From contig NC_051108.1 in assembly GCF_901709675.1 (NCBI RefSeq), positions 3,630,631-3,694,630 of the forward strand: a stretch of DNA of 64,000 nucleotides. The letters run 5' to 3'. Shown here piece after piece: positions 15,539 to 27,606 of the stretch (its first letter is position 1; the number at the start of each line of letters is the position of its first letter). This stretch comes from Syngnathus acus (taxonomy: Eukaryota; Chordata; Actinopteri; Syngnathiformes; Syngnathidae). The notes beneath the pieces are model-generated. The model was not told the origin of the DNA and did not search any database. It worked only from the letters and a program-made list of their open reading frames with translations. A program made the position numbers and the translations under genes.

Positions 15539-17233
15539 GTAAGTCATACTTCGCTTTTCTTAAGCAAAATGTCCTCAATTACGTGTTTAGTGAGATATTT
15601 AGACTGCTGTCGCTAATCTCTATTTTCGGGTCGGCGGTGGTAATTGCGGCAACGCCACACGGGGTGATAGTCCTTTCTTTAGTAATGTGTGTTTTCGTCC
15701 AGGCCTCCAGAGGGGGTAACGTTAACTTCAGACAGAACAAGTCCGCATTGACATAAATCGTCTGTATATTTACATTTTAACCTGTCGCTAAAGCGACATT
15801 TCGACTTGCTACGACCACCTTCTAAATTCGCCTATTTAGTTGCCGAGCCGACGTTAGCAGAAGTTAGCAAGGCGCTAGCACTAGCGCGCTAGCACTAGCG
15901 CGCTTGTAATGTCAACTATCTAAAACACGTCCACTGCTTCCAAGCATGTCAGACACTGTTTACATGCATTATTAATGACTTCACTCCGTTTTTATTGCGT
16001 CCCGTGTGTTCTACACACATTCTGCTGCTGTGCTTAAATACTTATCTGACCATATTGTATGTTCAGATTGTTCACGAGTTAAACGTTTTTTTTTTTATCA
16101 CAATGTAATTCACACATTATTTTGACAACTTGGGGATTTGTCCATACGATTCAAACGTATGTGCATTAAAGGATTCAGTATTTGTAAATCACAGTCTGCT
16201 TTGCTGTTAGACGTTTATTGTGACACATGAAGTGTAGTAGTTGTAGAACAGTTAACCGCAACTTTACACGTTTTTCCGAATTTTTTGTCTTTGGTTGTGA
16301 GTTGAAATTTGAGTTGGCTATGGTGAAAGCAAAATAATAGTGAAAGTTTGGTAGATAGTGAACAAAAAGGAAGCTTCAAGCGCTTTAAGTTGAACGTTTC
16401 TGTAAAACTGAACATAATATGAAGAAAATGTACATTTTGTATCAAATCAAAACCACATTCTCTTGGTTTAATCATAAATCTCAGCAAATTCTATTTGAGC
16501 AATGCAGCACCACACCTTTGTTTTATACTGCCCTCTTGTGGCCAAGGCATGTACAGGAGAAGCGGCACAATCCCCATTGAATTATCTTAACGGACAAACG
16601 TTATGCTTCTATGAAGTACAAGTGCTATTTTCTTCTTAAACAGCATGTTAAAAGAATTTTTTTTTTGGGGGGGCGTTGGAATGGAATAATAGCATTTTCA
16701 GTATTTCGGTAGGAAAAGATACTTGAGATAAGAGTGCTTGGTCATGGAACAAATTAAACACTTATTTATTTTTTCTGAGAGGGTAAAAAAAAGGTGTCTA
16801 TTTTAGGTGCAGCACTTATTTATTCAAGTGGACACCTGCATGGTATTCCTGTCGGACAGGAAACGTTTCTCTGTGTCGCCAGCATGATAATATTATGTTT
16901 GACTTATTAAGGAATGCTTTGTTTTTGGATTGACTGCATATAAACATTTTCAAAACTGTCAGTCTGTGGTGTAATCAGATGTTACAAGCGGCGTGTGCTG
17001 AGTGGACAGTTACCTCCGTGAATCTCTCCTGTCAGGAAATGATTATTCAGCACAACATCCTGTGTGGTGTTATTTGGGAGCACTGGAAATGCTTTGGTGG
17101 TGGTGTTTGAATTTTTTTTCCACCCCTTTATCTCAGCTGACTGAGTTAACTAGCTCTGCTTAAACCGATAAATGAGGATTAGACCAAACTCTTTCGTGAT
17201 TGAGTCTTCTTGTTTCTTATTTGATGTACCCAG
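15539..17233 (+). other. mapre3 5' UTR intron
   Basis: About 1.7 kb without exons. It includes a short GCGCTAGCACTA direct and palindromic repeat at 15868-15903 and a CTCF-like motif on the minus strand at 16528-16543. Confidence 0.5.
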
Positions 17234-17373
17234 GGTCTTCTTTGAAAGTGGTCCAGACCAACCTGCTTCTAAGCAGTTTACGCCAAGGCACGCCCACTGA
17301 AGGTGAGCGATATGAGTAGATTTATAAGTCGTTCAACTCCTTTCTGAATTTGATCTTTTTTCAAAGTAGGAGG

Positions 17374-19232
17374 ATGGCGGTGAATGTCTACTCGACCTCT
17401 ATGACCATAGAGAACCTGAGTCGTCATGACATGCTAGCGTGGGTCAACGACTCTTTACAACTCACCTACACTAAGATCGAGCAACTCGGCTCAGGTAAAC
17501 CCGCACAGGCGTGCACATGCACGCTATATGATGTTGACACTATGATATGTTCTTTTTTAGGTGTGGCGTACTGTCAGTTCATGGACATGCTGTTTCCAGG
17601 GTGCATTTTGTTGAAAAAAGTCAAATTCAATGCCAAACTGGAACATGAATACATCCACAATTTCAAGGTCTTACAGGCTTCATTTAAGAGGATGTCCGTA
17701 GATAAGGTAAGAGAAAACAAATTACAGTATGTCTAATTTCTGCCCAAGAATTCCATTTTTTACTGGACTTCAAATGTCTCGTTTTATCTGCCAGAGCTGC
17801 TCGTCATGAAACCCGTGTCTTTTTCCCAGATAATTCCCGTTGAGAGGCTGGTCAAAGGCAAATTCCAGGACAACTTTGAGTTCCTTCAGTGGTTCAAGAA
17901 GTTTTTCGATGCCAACTATGACGGCAAAGAATACGACCCTCTACTGTTACGGCAGGGCCTGGAGGGAACGACACCGCCGCCCAATACAGGTAGAGTGCAC
18001 GACATGCTTGTTTGTGGGAGTGTGTGCATGTGTGTGTGTGCAGGATACAATCACTTGTGTGTGTGAGAAAAGATTTCACGTCTCTTCCTCTCGATGCAAC
18101 CACACCCCCACCTCTAACACAGGTGACCCCATTGTCCACAAACCCAAAAGACCTGCTCGCTCAGGTAACACCCATTCTTCATTGTGGCATGCGTGTTTGT
18201 GTGTTTCCAAGCTCACTCGACATTTTCCCTCACATTTTTACACTAAACCTGGATTGCTCTGTTCTAATGTTTGCAGTTGTGTGATGAGACGCTATAAACG
18301 TCACGATATTTAACACATAAAACGGCATGGAGACTGTTCCTTGAGCTAGCTGGCAAAAATGGAGGGATGAAACTAAAGCGGTGAAAACATTGAAGTGCAA
18401 TAATGTCAAGACGGGTTTAGATAAAGCAAGAAAAAAAAAAAAAAAAGAGTCCACCAGGGGAGGGCACTTAGTTTTCTAATGGGGCCATGTGAGAAACTGG
18501 AACATTGTCACAGGACTACATCATCACGTCAGTTGTATTCAATATAAGGTAAATATAAAACGGTAAAATGTTATTTAATATTTCTTAAGATGTCTCAAAC
18601 TAAGTCTAGTACGTTCCAGGGTGCTCGAACCACTGCATATCCACAGTAGATTGATTCCTGCTAAGTGCAGAAATACTCAAGTGCGCGTTTGTGTCTTTCA
18701 AGGCCCCATCAGAACATCTCCCACTGCACCCAAGATTGTGCCTCCCCCGCAGAGGCAGATCAATGCACCAGCAGCCCGCAGGAACCCCGCCGTGACCCGC
18801 AATGGAGGAGACTCGGAGGTCTTGGAGCTGAACCAGCAGGTAGCAACGAGATGTTTTGATGACACGGCTTCGGTTTTGTTATGATCGAACTTGTTCTATT
18901 TGTATGTCCCTTTGTTTGCATCATCTCTGTCCACGCAGCTACTAGACATGAAGCTGACTTTGGACGGACTAGAGAAGGAGAGGGACTTTTACTTTGGCAA
19001 GCTAAGAGACATTGAATTGATCTGCCAAGATGGAGACAATGAAACCAACCCGGTTCTCAACAAAATCATGGATATACTATATGCTACAGAGGTAAAACGC
19101 ATCCACGCAGAAGCAATTCCTGTCTCAATCTACAATTGAGACGTCTGCCATTTGATTTTACAGGAGGGGTTTGCGCCACCAGATGATGAAGATGTTGACG
19201 AAGGGGCACAAGGAGACCAGGAGGAGTTCTAA
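17374..19232 (+). CDS. mapre3: Microtubule-associated protein RP/EB family member 3 (EB3)
   Basis: Microtubule plus-end tracking protein. Seven coding exons (17374-17494, 17561-17706, 17830-17989, 18123-18164, 18703-18839, 18939-19091, 19164-19232) give 275 residues, against about 281 in mammals. The start [20 protein letters not shown] is that of EB3. Residues about 14-116 form the calponin-homology microtubule-binding domain ([13 protein letters not shown], then [15 protein letters not shown]). A Pro/Ala/Arg-rich linker follows, then the coiled coil and EB-homology domain ([20 protein letters not shown]) that recruits SxIP partners, and an acidic tail starting EEGFAPP. The last residues are QEEF, so the usual EEY/DEY CAP-Gly ligand ends in Phe. 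It lies directly between dpysl5 and tmem214, as in human. Confidence 0.95.
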
Positions 19233-20552
19233 GCTAATGTCCCCCCCCCTCCCCTCTAACCAATTTAACCTACGTCGTAACCACAGAAAATGTTCCCCCA
19301 TCATTTTACATAACGTTTTACAGGGTTCCTACTGTTTCCATCTTGTTTGCAGCTGTCATTATCATTTTTTTTTACAGTCTAGCTTACCATACATTTCAAC
19401 TTGTTGGTTTACTCTGCTAAACCGGAGGTGCCAGCTGCTGGACTAGATTGTCATGCATTGAGATGACAGCACTGACAACCTGGAACCCACAGTAGTGTGT
19501 CTGTGTGTGTGTGTGTGTGTGTGTGCGTGCGTGCGTGTGTGTGTGAGAAGATGCAGGCGGCTTTCTTTCACTGTGCACTTTAATTGTCAACCATATGCAG
19601 GACCGTATTTGCTGCATATCTGCTGTTATTTGGAACAACACTTTTTGTCTACACAATATCACCCAAGTTGCAGGATCTTCTGTGTTGTTGGTGGGGTAGG
19701 TGAGATGATGCAAAAAAAAAAAATTTTTTGCATAGTGGATCCGTACAAGTAGCCTGCAGACATATCACAGACGTGCCCATGTGCACATACACAAGAAAGT
19801 TCATTTCAATTTGAAAGAAAAAACCTTTATTGATCAAAATAACCCCAATAACAGTTTGACAGCTTTTTTTTTTTTTGAGGCGGCGTGATGTATTTATGAT
19901 TTTATTTATTCATCTTTTTTAATCATCGCTTTTGAAAAAAAAAAAGATGGTTTGGGATTGATGTTCTTGAACTAAATGTAGCGAAAGAAGCCCACAGATG
20001 TGATCTAATTGCCAAGCAGCAGTGATTTGGCTGCAGCCACAAATATACAGGAAGATGCAATTTTATATTTTGTAGCCTTGTTTTTGTTATTGGTTGAGAA
20101 AAAGGCCAAGTTAGGGTTATCATTGTGAAGTGTATAGTATAGACAAATGTCAGGTTTTAATTTTATTTCAAAAGTGGGTTAAAGACACTACTAAATTACT
20201 AATGGTTGACTATTGATTTTAAGCTCAACATTTTAGCTGCTATCTTATGATTTTTGCTGTATTTAATTGAGTTTTCATATACTGTATTGCATAGCACTAA
20301 AATGCCACAGTGTGGTATGTTGTCACTGGCAGCCTGGCTGAGTGGTCTAAATTAGGGTGAACCTTTTTTGCTCGGTTTGTCTCCAAATGATCATGATAAA
20401 TATCTGGATTTATCGTTGGAATTAAATAAAGCTCTGAGGTTCGTGAAAAGCAAGAAACCATTGTCACTGTATTTTGTAAGAGTATGCTATAATAAAATAT
20501 ACACACTATGTGACATTTATCATGTATGCTTTTTATTACACGTCCCAATTGT
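19233..20552 (+). other. mapre3 3' UTR and spacer
   Basis: Contains a TG/CG-rich simple repeat (19497-19545). AATAAA signals at 20425-20430 and 20491-20496 suggest a 3' UTR of up to about 1.25 kb. A 29-bp sequence at 20324-20352 resembles the 5' quarter of a tRNA-Leu but has no rest of the gene. Confidence 0.5.
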
Positions 20553-20610
20553 TTTAGGCCAGTTTAGTTTGGGTAGGCCAGTTTAGTTAGTTAGGCCAGT
20601 TAGTTTGGGA
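20553..20610. repeat. short minisatellite with TAGGCCAGTTTAGTT-like unit
   Basis: Three imperfect tandem copies of a roughly 20-24 bp unit containing TAGGCCAGTT lie between mapre3 and tmem214. No function is suggested by the sequence. Confidence 0.6.
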
Positions 20611-20810
20611 GAAACCAAGTTTACCTTAGCTAAATGGAAAAGCAAGTGAAGATGGTCGTCTGAAAAAAAAAAAAAAACTTTTGTTTTCATTTAATGTAAA
20701 TTCAAAAAAATCAAAATCTTGTGACGTGTCTTCACTGAGAATAAAATGTAAATATGTCGACGAAGACGTTTCGAAAAGGGACGAGCGATGAACGGGTAAC
20801 GTTATAGGCA

Positions 20811-20952
20811 GCGACGTGATGACGTCATGCACGTAAAGAGACGTGGCAGGTTGACGTTCATATCACTACTACTCACGCAGCCTCTTCATTCAAGTGACAG
20901 ACAGCAAGCTGTGTTGAGACTCGAAACTGAACACCTGATCGGGACTGGAATC
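20811..20952 (+). promoter_or_regulatory. tmem214 proximal promoter and 5' UTR with clustered ACGT cores
   Basis: Five ACGT cores occur in 44 bp (20814, 20822, 20831, 20841, 20854). They include a full palindromic CRE, TGACGTCA, at 20820-20827 and the CACGTAA and GACGTGGC variants. bZIP factors of the CREB/ATF/XBP1 class bind such cores. The cluster ends about 95 bp before the tmem214 ATG, so it is probably at or just upstream of the transcription start. Binding is inferred, not shown. Confidence 0.55.
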
Positions 20953-23890
20953 ATGGCCTCGAGTGATGGTGCGTTCGGCAAATGGGAGGTGGTGAAGAAA
21001 GGCAAAAAAACTACTCCGGTAGGTGGAAAAGCCTCAGCGGATAAGAAAGGCAACCCAGTGAACAGAAAAGCTCTCGGGGAGTCCAACCTGCCATCCAGAC
21101 GTAAGTGAACACGGCCCACTTCTCTTTTTAGTTGACCCTCTTAGCTCTAATTCAAGTCCGGGGCTAGCTGTGTAGCTGTACCGTGCAGTCGATTAGAAAA
21201 ACCAAAATCTCAAATTTCAACATGAAATATATTGTTAAAATTCTGCGCAACCGAATTCGTCTGCAAGCTAGCTTGCTAACTAGCTAGCTTAGCACCGCGT
21301 AGTGCTTCATTTGAACAATTCCATGTTCTTTTTCAACGTGCACAGTTTACTTTCTAATGTTTAAATAGATTTGCATTAATTTCGAAAGGCTTGAGGCGTT
21401 GCTCCGCATCTCGACTCCGGAGACAGTTAAGCAATAGACGTAATGTGTCAACACAGGCAACGTCATCATTACGAGTTTGCATCTGATTATCGAGATGATT
21501 TTAATGGTGGTATTTGTCTTGTCTTGTTTGTCACCTCGCCTCCAGAAAAAAAAACTATCGTCGACAGCTTACTTTACTCAGGGCGATATATTGGAATACT
21601 TTCTCTCCTTTAACAGCATACATCTAGTAATTTGTATGATATGGCAGGTCTTACACCCCCCATGAGAAGAATTTTGATAACAATGTTGTTATTTAATCAA
21701 TGAGACCAAAGTATCACAAGTGTAGCAAAGTTGACAGACCACAAACTCAAGATGGTGAAAACTAAAAAAAAAAGTCAACTGATTCACATACACATGGACA
21801 GATTAGTCTTCAATAAACTACTATTTCAGTGAGTTAGACAAACGGGGTTCACGGCAGACATGAGTTGACTATCAAGTTACAGTAATAATAACTTTAATAA
21901 GATAACACTTAAGTAGGTATTCAAAGCGCTATGAGCAAGATCAGCATTGCAAGGGGAGGGTGCAAAAAAAAAAGGGGCGGTGATTGCCTGATGGCAAAAT
22001 ACCTCAGTGGGACTAAGCGCCATTGGAGAGTATTGAACGTGCCCGTATCGTCAGAGATCTAATCACCCCTGCCTCGTGTCCCTCAGATCCCTCAGTGATG
22101 TCAGTGACGTTGTTTGAAGCCTTCGAGAAGATCACAAAGAAGCAGAACAAGGAGCAAGTTCCGCCTAGTCAGCCTCCAAAACAGAAGTCCTCTACGATGA
22201 AACCATCCAAGAAGTTGTCTCCCAAAGGTGCACACCCCCTTGCCACTCACAGGACTCTGGAAGAGGCCTTCAAAGCGGTGAGAAACTTTTAATTTTGTCT
22301 TCTATCTGTGTTTATGGACTGTTTTGATATCGTGCTCCAGAAAAAAAAAAAAAGCTCGCGAGCATGAAGAAACGCTGTGAGGCACGCGATCACATGTGGG
22401 ATCCCAGTCTAGCTTTTACTCAATACTTCTTTGTTCCACGCGCATGCTATCGATGTCTCCTGGCTTCTCGTCATTAGCTGGATCTCGTCGACTTGAAAGA
22501 ACAGTTGGCAAAGAGTCAGTCTATGTTTCCCAAAAACCCCTCGGTGTGGGCCAAAGATCTGGCGGGGTACCTCAACCTCAAGCTGACGGCACCAATGGCG
22601 GAGCCGACCCTCTGCAGCTACGCTCACGGTGGGTTCTTTTTGCTCACAGTCGCCGAAGAAGAAATGTCAATTGTCATGGATTTTTTTGTCTCCAACCCAC
22701 AGACTACCCATACTGTCTCTCGAGCAAGGAGCTGAAGGCCGTCATTAAAGACATTCTTGGCAGTTGCAGTGACTCCCTGACTGATTTCTTTGACCACTGT
22801 CTTTACACTATGCTCCGACAACTGGAGAGACAGTCAGGTAGGGGAGCGATTGCACAATAGCCGTTTATGAACATGGGTTGTCCATTTTTATGATACTCAA
22901 CTAACTGAAAGATTGGATAGAAGAAATGCACAAATACTGTTACTTGACCACCTCAGTGAGTTCTCGACTTTTGTTTGCAGGTGAGCCACTACACGGATAC
23001 AGACTTTGCATTCAAGCAATCCTGCAAGACAAACCCAAGCTGGCAACTCAGAACTTGCCCGAGGTGAGTCAAAATGGACTAGCACCTGCTTTTAGCATCT
23101 GCAGGCCTGTAGTTGTGGGCCCCACTGGTTTATTATGGTGGGGGGGGAAACAATAACAGCTCACTGCTATCCCCTCAGTATTTGGAGTTGCTGCGGTCGG
23201 TGCAGAATCATCCCGCTAAGTGTTTAACCATCATGTGGTCTCTGGGTCAAGCGGGCTTTTATGACCTGAGCCAGGGACTCAAAGGTAATGCTCCACATCC
23301 ATCTGACTTCTGATAGGGTTCGCCTCTCTCCTACTTTGGCAATAATTTGCTCAACTAGAGTTGGAGGTCAGTGAGGCAAAAGTGCCTCAGTGCTTTGTAT
23401 GGCCCAAGAATTCTTGGCTGACTGCAAAATGGTCCCAGATGGACTCAGTGAGAAGATAACATTGTTTGTATGTTTTTTTTTTAAAGTATGGCTTGGTATC
23501 ATGCTTCCTGTCCTGGGGGTGAAGTCGCTCTCCTTGTATGCAATTGCCTATTTGGAGAGGCTGCTACAGTGAGTGTCCCCGACATCGACCTTGAAATGTC
23601 ATTTTATATTAGTCGACTGTACAAGCCCGCCTTATTGTAACATCCTGTGTGTGTGTTCCTGTGTGTTTGCTGTCATTTGCCAGCCTCCATGCAAATTTGA
23701 CCAAAGGATTTGGCATCATGGGTCCGAAAGAGTTCTTCCCCTTGCTGGATTTTGCCTTCATGCCCAAAAATGCTCTCTCACCAAGGTAAATGGCAGCTAT
23801 TTCAAGCTTGTTTCCTTCTATGAGGAAAAGGTGCTTCCTCAAATTTAAGGAGACACGTCAGGCTTTTTTCTCTAACGGTTTCATTCGGTC

Positions 23891-23926
<36 letters not shown>

Positions 23927-25785
23927 GCAGTCTCCAGGAGCAGCTGAAGCGTCTTTACCCCCGTCTAAAGGTCTTGGCGTTCGGAGCCAAACCCGAGAGC
24001 ACCTTGCACACGTACCTGCCGTCGTTCCTGTCAAGAGCCACACCGCACTGCCCGAGAGAAATGAAGAAAGAGGTGAGGTGGAAATTTCTCAATGCTCTGT
24101 ACGAAATGAACCGTGCACAGTATTCACCCTCGGTCTCTCTTGTGCGTTGCTTTCAGTTGCTCAACAGCATGACGGAGTGTTTGTGTGTGGATGTTCAGAG
24201 TTTAGGGGTGTGGAGGCAGCTCTACACCAAACACTTAGCTCAATCCAGGTGAGGTCCACACATGCACACACTCGTCGTGGATTTAAAACGCTCAACTGGA
24301 AATGCTGACTTGGCGTATTGTGTTCCTCAGTCTGTTGCTGAACCATTTGTTGGGCTGCTGGAATACTCTACCACCAAAGGTACATGAAAAAAGTCTACAT
24401 ATGTATGCAGGAAGGTGTTTCAACATTGTGTATGACCTCAGAGGCGTTCCACTTTCGAGGTTTTGCTGGAGACTCATCTTGTTTTGATTGACTAACGACA
24501 TATTTTTTCCTTGTTTAGCTGAGGAAGAATCTTGAGGAAACAATTCAATCTTTCAAAGTGACCAATGAAGAGATGCAAGAAAACAACCACTCTCAGGACC
24601 TTAATGACTGCAATAATCTATGTCAGGTGGGTCATGTGTTCAAATCCCCCCAATTTGTTCAAAATGATGTTCTTTTGAAGAGATGATATTTTTTGTGTCA
24701 TGTGTTCAAATCCCCCCAATTTGTTCAAAATGATGTTCTTTTGAAGAGATGATGTTTTTTGTGTCCAGAGTCTCCAGGTGAAGATGCGTGGACACGGCTT
24801 CCCCTGGTCAAAGCTACTGTTGGTCCTGTTAGTGTTTATGGCCGCTTTCTTCGTTCAGGACGTCCGATTTCACGGCTCCTTTTCTAGTATGGCAACTTTT
24901 GTCCTGTGTGCGTTCAACCTGTTAAAATGTAACATTTTGTTTTTTAATAACCATAGCGATGATGTGTTGCAGATTCAGCCACAGCTAGGCGGCTTCACAG
25001 CTGGGGTGTGACGGCCGTTTCTCAGCAGGCATGGAGCAAAATCTCAGTCTACTCTAAGCAGGGTTTCAGGTAACTCCACACAAACCCGTCAGGCATAACT
25101 TGAGCTACGAGACAAGAAACCTGTAGACATGTTTTTTGTGTGTTTAGCTGGCTGGAGTCAAACACGCCTTATTATTACTCCAAGACCGTGGGGGCTGTGG
25201 GACCGCTGTTAGAACAAGGCCTGGAGAAAACCAAAACGGCGGCGCTCGTCATCTCTGAAAAAAGCAATCATGTCATCGTGTGGGTCAAACAAAACAGCCC
25301 GCTGCTCATCGAATGGGTAAGACATCCTGTGAATAAAAAGAAATCATGTTTTTTAGCCTTGGAGTACAGGATAAAAAATGACCCTGATATTTTTTTGTTT
25401 TATTATTGTTTGCAGGTGAAGACAAACACGCCTGACAGTGTATACGACGTTTTGGCTTATCTAAAATCACTGCTCCTCTTCCTCCACCAAAAATTCATCT
25501 TGCCAGCATTTACGTTCTTAATTGACCTGCTACAACAAGCATGGACCAACCTTCAAAAATCCTGCAAGTCAGTACCTTCTTCAAACTTTTTTTAAATTGA
25601 TGACCAAACACTACATTCAATAATTGCATTTGATTTGATTTTCTTCCGTCCGCCACAGTGGTGACGTATCTGTCTCATGTCTGAGAAATCACGCGTTGTC
25701 CTTCACCAATTCAACATGGCGGCTGCTCCAACATACGACCTCAGCCATCACGACGTGGGCTCAGGAGCTGCTGACTCCAGCGTAA
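20953..25785 (+). CDS. tmem214: Transmembrane protein 214
   Basis: ER membrane protein, reported in mammals to anchor procaspase-4 and support ER-stress-induced apoptosis. Seventeen exons (20953-21100, 22087-22277, 22478-22628, 22703-22837, 22981-23063, 23179-23284, 23487-23568, 23684-23785, 23931-24072, 24157-24248, 24331-24379, 24519-24626, 24769-24886, 24973-25069, 25148-25316, 25416-25567, 25659-25785) join in frame to 683 residues, close to 689 in human. The N-terminus MASSDGAFGKWEVVKKGKK is cytosolic and basic. Most of the protein is helical. Hydrophobic segments lie at about residues 477-497 (KLLLVLLVFMAAFFV) and 609-631 (SLLLFLHQKFILPAFTFLI). The gene directly follows mapre3, as in human. 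A 66-bp duplication and a TG-repeat-flanked acceptor modify two introns without affecting the frame. Confidence 0.95.
21101..22086 (+). other. tmem214 intron 1
   Basis: About 1 kb. It has a run of GCTAGC/CTAGCT palindromes near 21265-21293 and poly-A tracts. Nothing else was recognised. Confidence 0.7.
23893..23924. repeat. (TG)n tract abutting a tmem214 splice acceptor
   Basis: About 32 bp of TG repeat occupies the position of the polypyrimidine tract. It is followed only by TTGCAG before exon 23931. Confidence 0.9.
24631..24762. repeat. 66-bp tandem duplication in a tmem214 intron
   Basis: Two nearly identical 66-bp units start at 24631 and 24697. They include the TTTTTTGTGTC pyrimidine stretch, and the second copy leads into the real acceptor (cag at 24766-24768). 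The two differ at only about one position in the shared part, so the duplication is recent. Confidence 0.9.
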
Positions 25786-26460
25786 CATACAACTGTTCCA
25801 TGTACAGAACACACTTTCACAATAATTAAAGACACAAGGCCACCCTGTTTAAGGTTGCCTTTCAACCGCGGCAGTTCCTCTCTTGAATTGTGATTGGACA
25901 CTGCACGGTCAAATAACTAACGTCTGTAAGTTGTTTTTGACTACTTTTTTTTTTTTTTTTTTAAATCAGAAAACTCAGAGTGTTTAGTGCATACGTGTTT
26001 TTGTTTCTACCAATCCTTTTTAAGTCCTTGATGCAGACATAAATAGATTTTTTTTTTTTTTTACTGTGAACGTGAGGTTATATCGGAAAAGCACTGTATG
26101 AAAACTGTCAAAGTGCTTGGAAATGACCAAAAATCTTTTCTTATACCTGGCCTCATCACATTCATCATGCAAATATGGCCAAACTAATGTTAACTGTTGT
26201 GAGGCAGTGTATGTAATGAGATGTTGCTGTTAGATGGTTCCAGGCAGGATTGTCCATTGTCACATTTGTCTGGATTCTTATTCCCAGGACCTTGAAGGAA
26301 TGCTGAGCAGTGTTCTAGGCCCTGTGGCAGTATAACAATGTCACCAACATTTTGGACGAGCTGATCCTCTTCATTGAATTCACGTGAAAGACATTTGGAT
26401 GGATGTGGAAAAGTTATGTCTTATGTCAATAATTGATTTGTAATAAAGACTTAATTTCAC
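25786..26460 (+). other. tmem214 3' UTR with polyadenylation signals
   Basis: Signals ATTAAA near 25826 and AATAAA at 26442-26447 define a likely 3' UTR of up to about 670 bp. Two poly-T tracts are present. The minisatellite starts about 20 bp after the likely cleavage site. Confidence 0.6.
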
Positions 26461-26480
26461 ATCACCTGTGTATTTTCTTT

Positions 26481-26649
26481 AAACCCTACTTTGAAACCCT
26501 AACTCTAGCTTTAAACCCTACTTTGAAACCCTAACCCTAGTATGAAACCCTACCTTGAAGCTCTGACCCTAGCTTTAAACCCTACTTTGAAACCCTAACT
26601 CTAGTATGAAACCCTACTTTGAAACCCTAACCCTAGTTTGAAACCCTAG
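26481..26649. repeat. 32-bp minisatellite, about 5.3 copies
   Basis: Consecutive 32-bp units begin at 26481, each with the core AAACCCTACTTTGAAACCCT and then A-C/A-CCTAG-type endings. The CCCTAA words resemble telomere sequence by eye, but the period is 32 rather than 6, so it is a minisatellite and not an interstitial telomere array. Confidence 0.9.
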
Positions 26650-27250
26650 TTATTCTTATTCTTATATTCTTACACCTGAAAATGGTGGTGTACCTAATAG
26701 AGTGTCTGTGTGACGTCACATATCAACCAGCCAATCAGGAGGTGGGGGTGAGGGCGGGTGTGGCACTTTTCACTTTCAGTTAAGCTTTGGCCATGATTTT
26801 TCCCTAATGAAGTGGCCTGTTATTAGGTACACTTGTAAATGGTGGTGTACCAAATGGAGTGTCCGTGTGACGTCACAGATCAAACAGCCAATCAGAAAGT
26901 GGGGGTGAGGGCGGGTGTGGCACTTTTCACTTTCATTTCAGCTTTGACCATGATTTTTCCCTAATGAATTGGCCTGTTATTAGGTACACCTGAAAATGGC
27001 GGTGTACCTAATGGAGTGTCCGAGTGACGTCACAGATCAACCAGCCAATCAGGAGGTGGGGGTGAGGGCGGGTGTGGCACTTTTCACTTTCATTTCAGCT
27101 TTGACCATGATTTTTCCCTAATGAATTGGCCTGTTATTAGGTACACCTGAAAATGGCGGTGTACCTAATGGAGTGTCCGAGTGACGTCACAGATCAAACA
27201 GCCAATCAGAAAGTGGGGGTGAGGGCGGGTGTGGCACTTTTCACTTAAAC

Positions 27251-27450
27251 CAGGGGTATCGACCTCCAGTCCTCGAGGGGCCGCGTTCCAATATGTTTTC
27301 CAAGTTACCCTCGTTAAGCGCACCTGCGTGAAAAGTTTTAGCTCCTTTCACGTTCTGCAGGAGCTAAAACTTTTCACGCAGGTGCACTTAACGAGGGAAT
27401 CTTGGAAAACATGTTGGAATGCAGCCCCGAGGACTAGAGCTTGACACCTG
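27251..27450. mobile_element. foldback MITE, copy 1 (complete), hAT-like ends
   Basis: A 200-bp near-perfect hairpin: left arm 27251-27345, loop 27346-27359, right arm 27360-27450. The ends CAGGGGTATC and TTGACACCTG resemble hAT-type termini. It has no coding capacity. It sits inside the fourth satellite monomer, between CACTTTTCACTT and the CTTTGACCATGA continuation. Confidence 0.8.
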
Positions 27451-27606
27451 TGACCTTTGACCATGATATTTCCCTAATAAAGTGGTCTGCTATTAGGTAC
27501 ACTTGAAAATGGCGGCGTACTTAATGGAGCGTCCGTGTGACGTCACAGATCAAACAGCCAATCAGAAAGTGGGGGTGAGGGCGGGTGTGGCACTTTTCAC
27601 TTAAAC

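Noticed and set aside
15212-15616. Overlapping open frames around the mapre3 promoter
   Set aside because: They are short, on both strands in a CpG-rich promoter, and resemble no protein. The sequence is better explained as promoter and untranslated exon.
20324-20352. tRNA-Leu gene
   Set aside because: Only the first 29 bases (acceptor and D-arm-like GGCTGAGTGGTCTAA) match. The anticodon and T arms are missing.
26481-26649. Interstitial telomere array
   Set aside because: CCCTAA words occur, but the tandem period is 32 bp and the unit is not TTAGGG-based.
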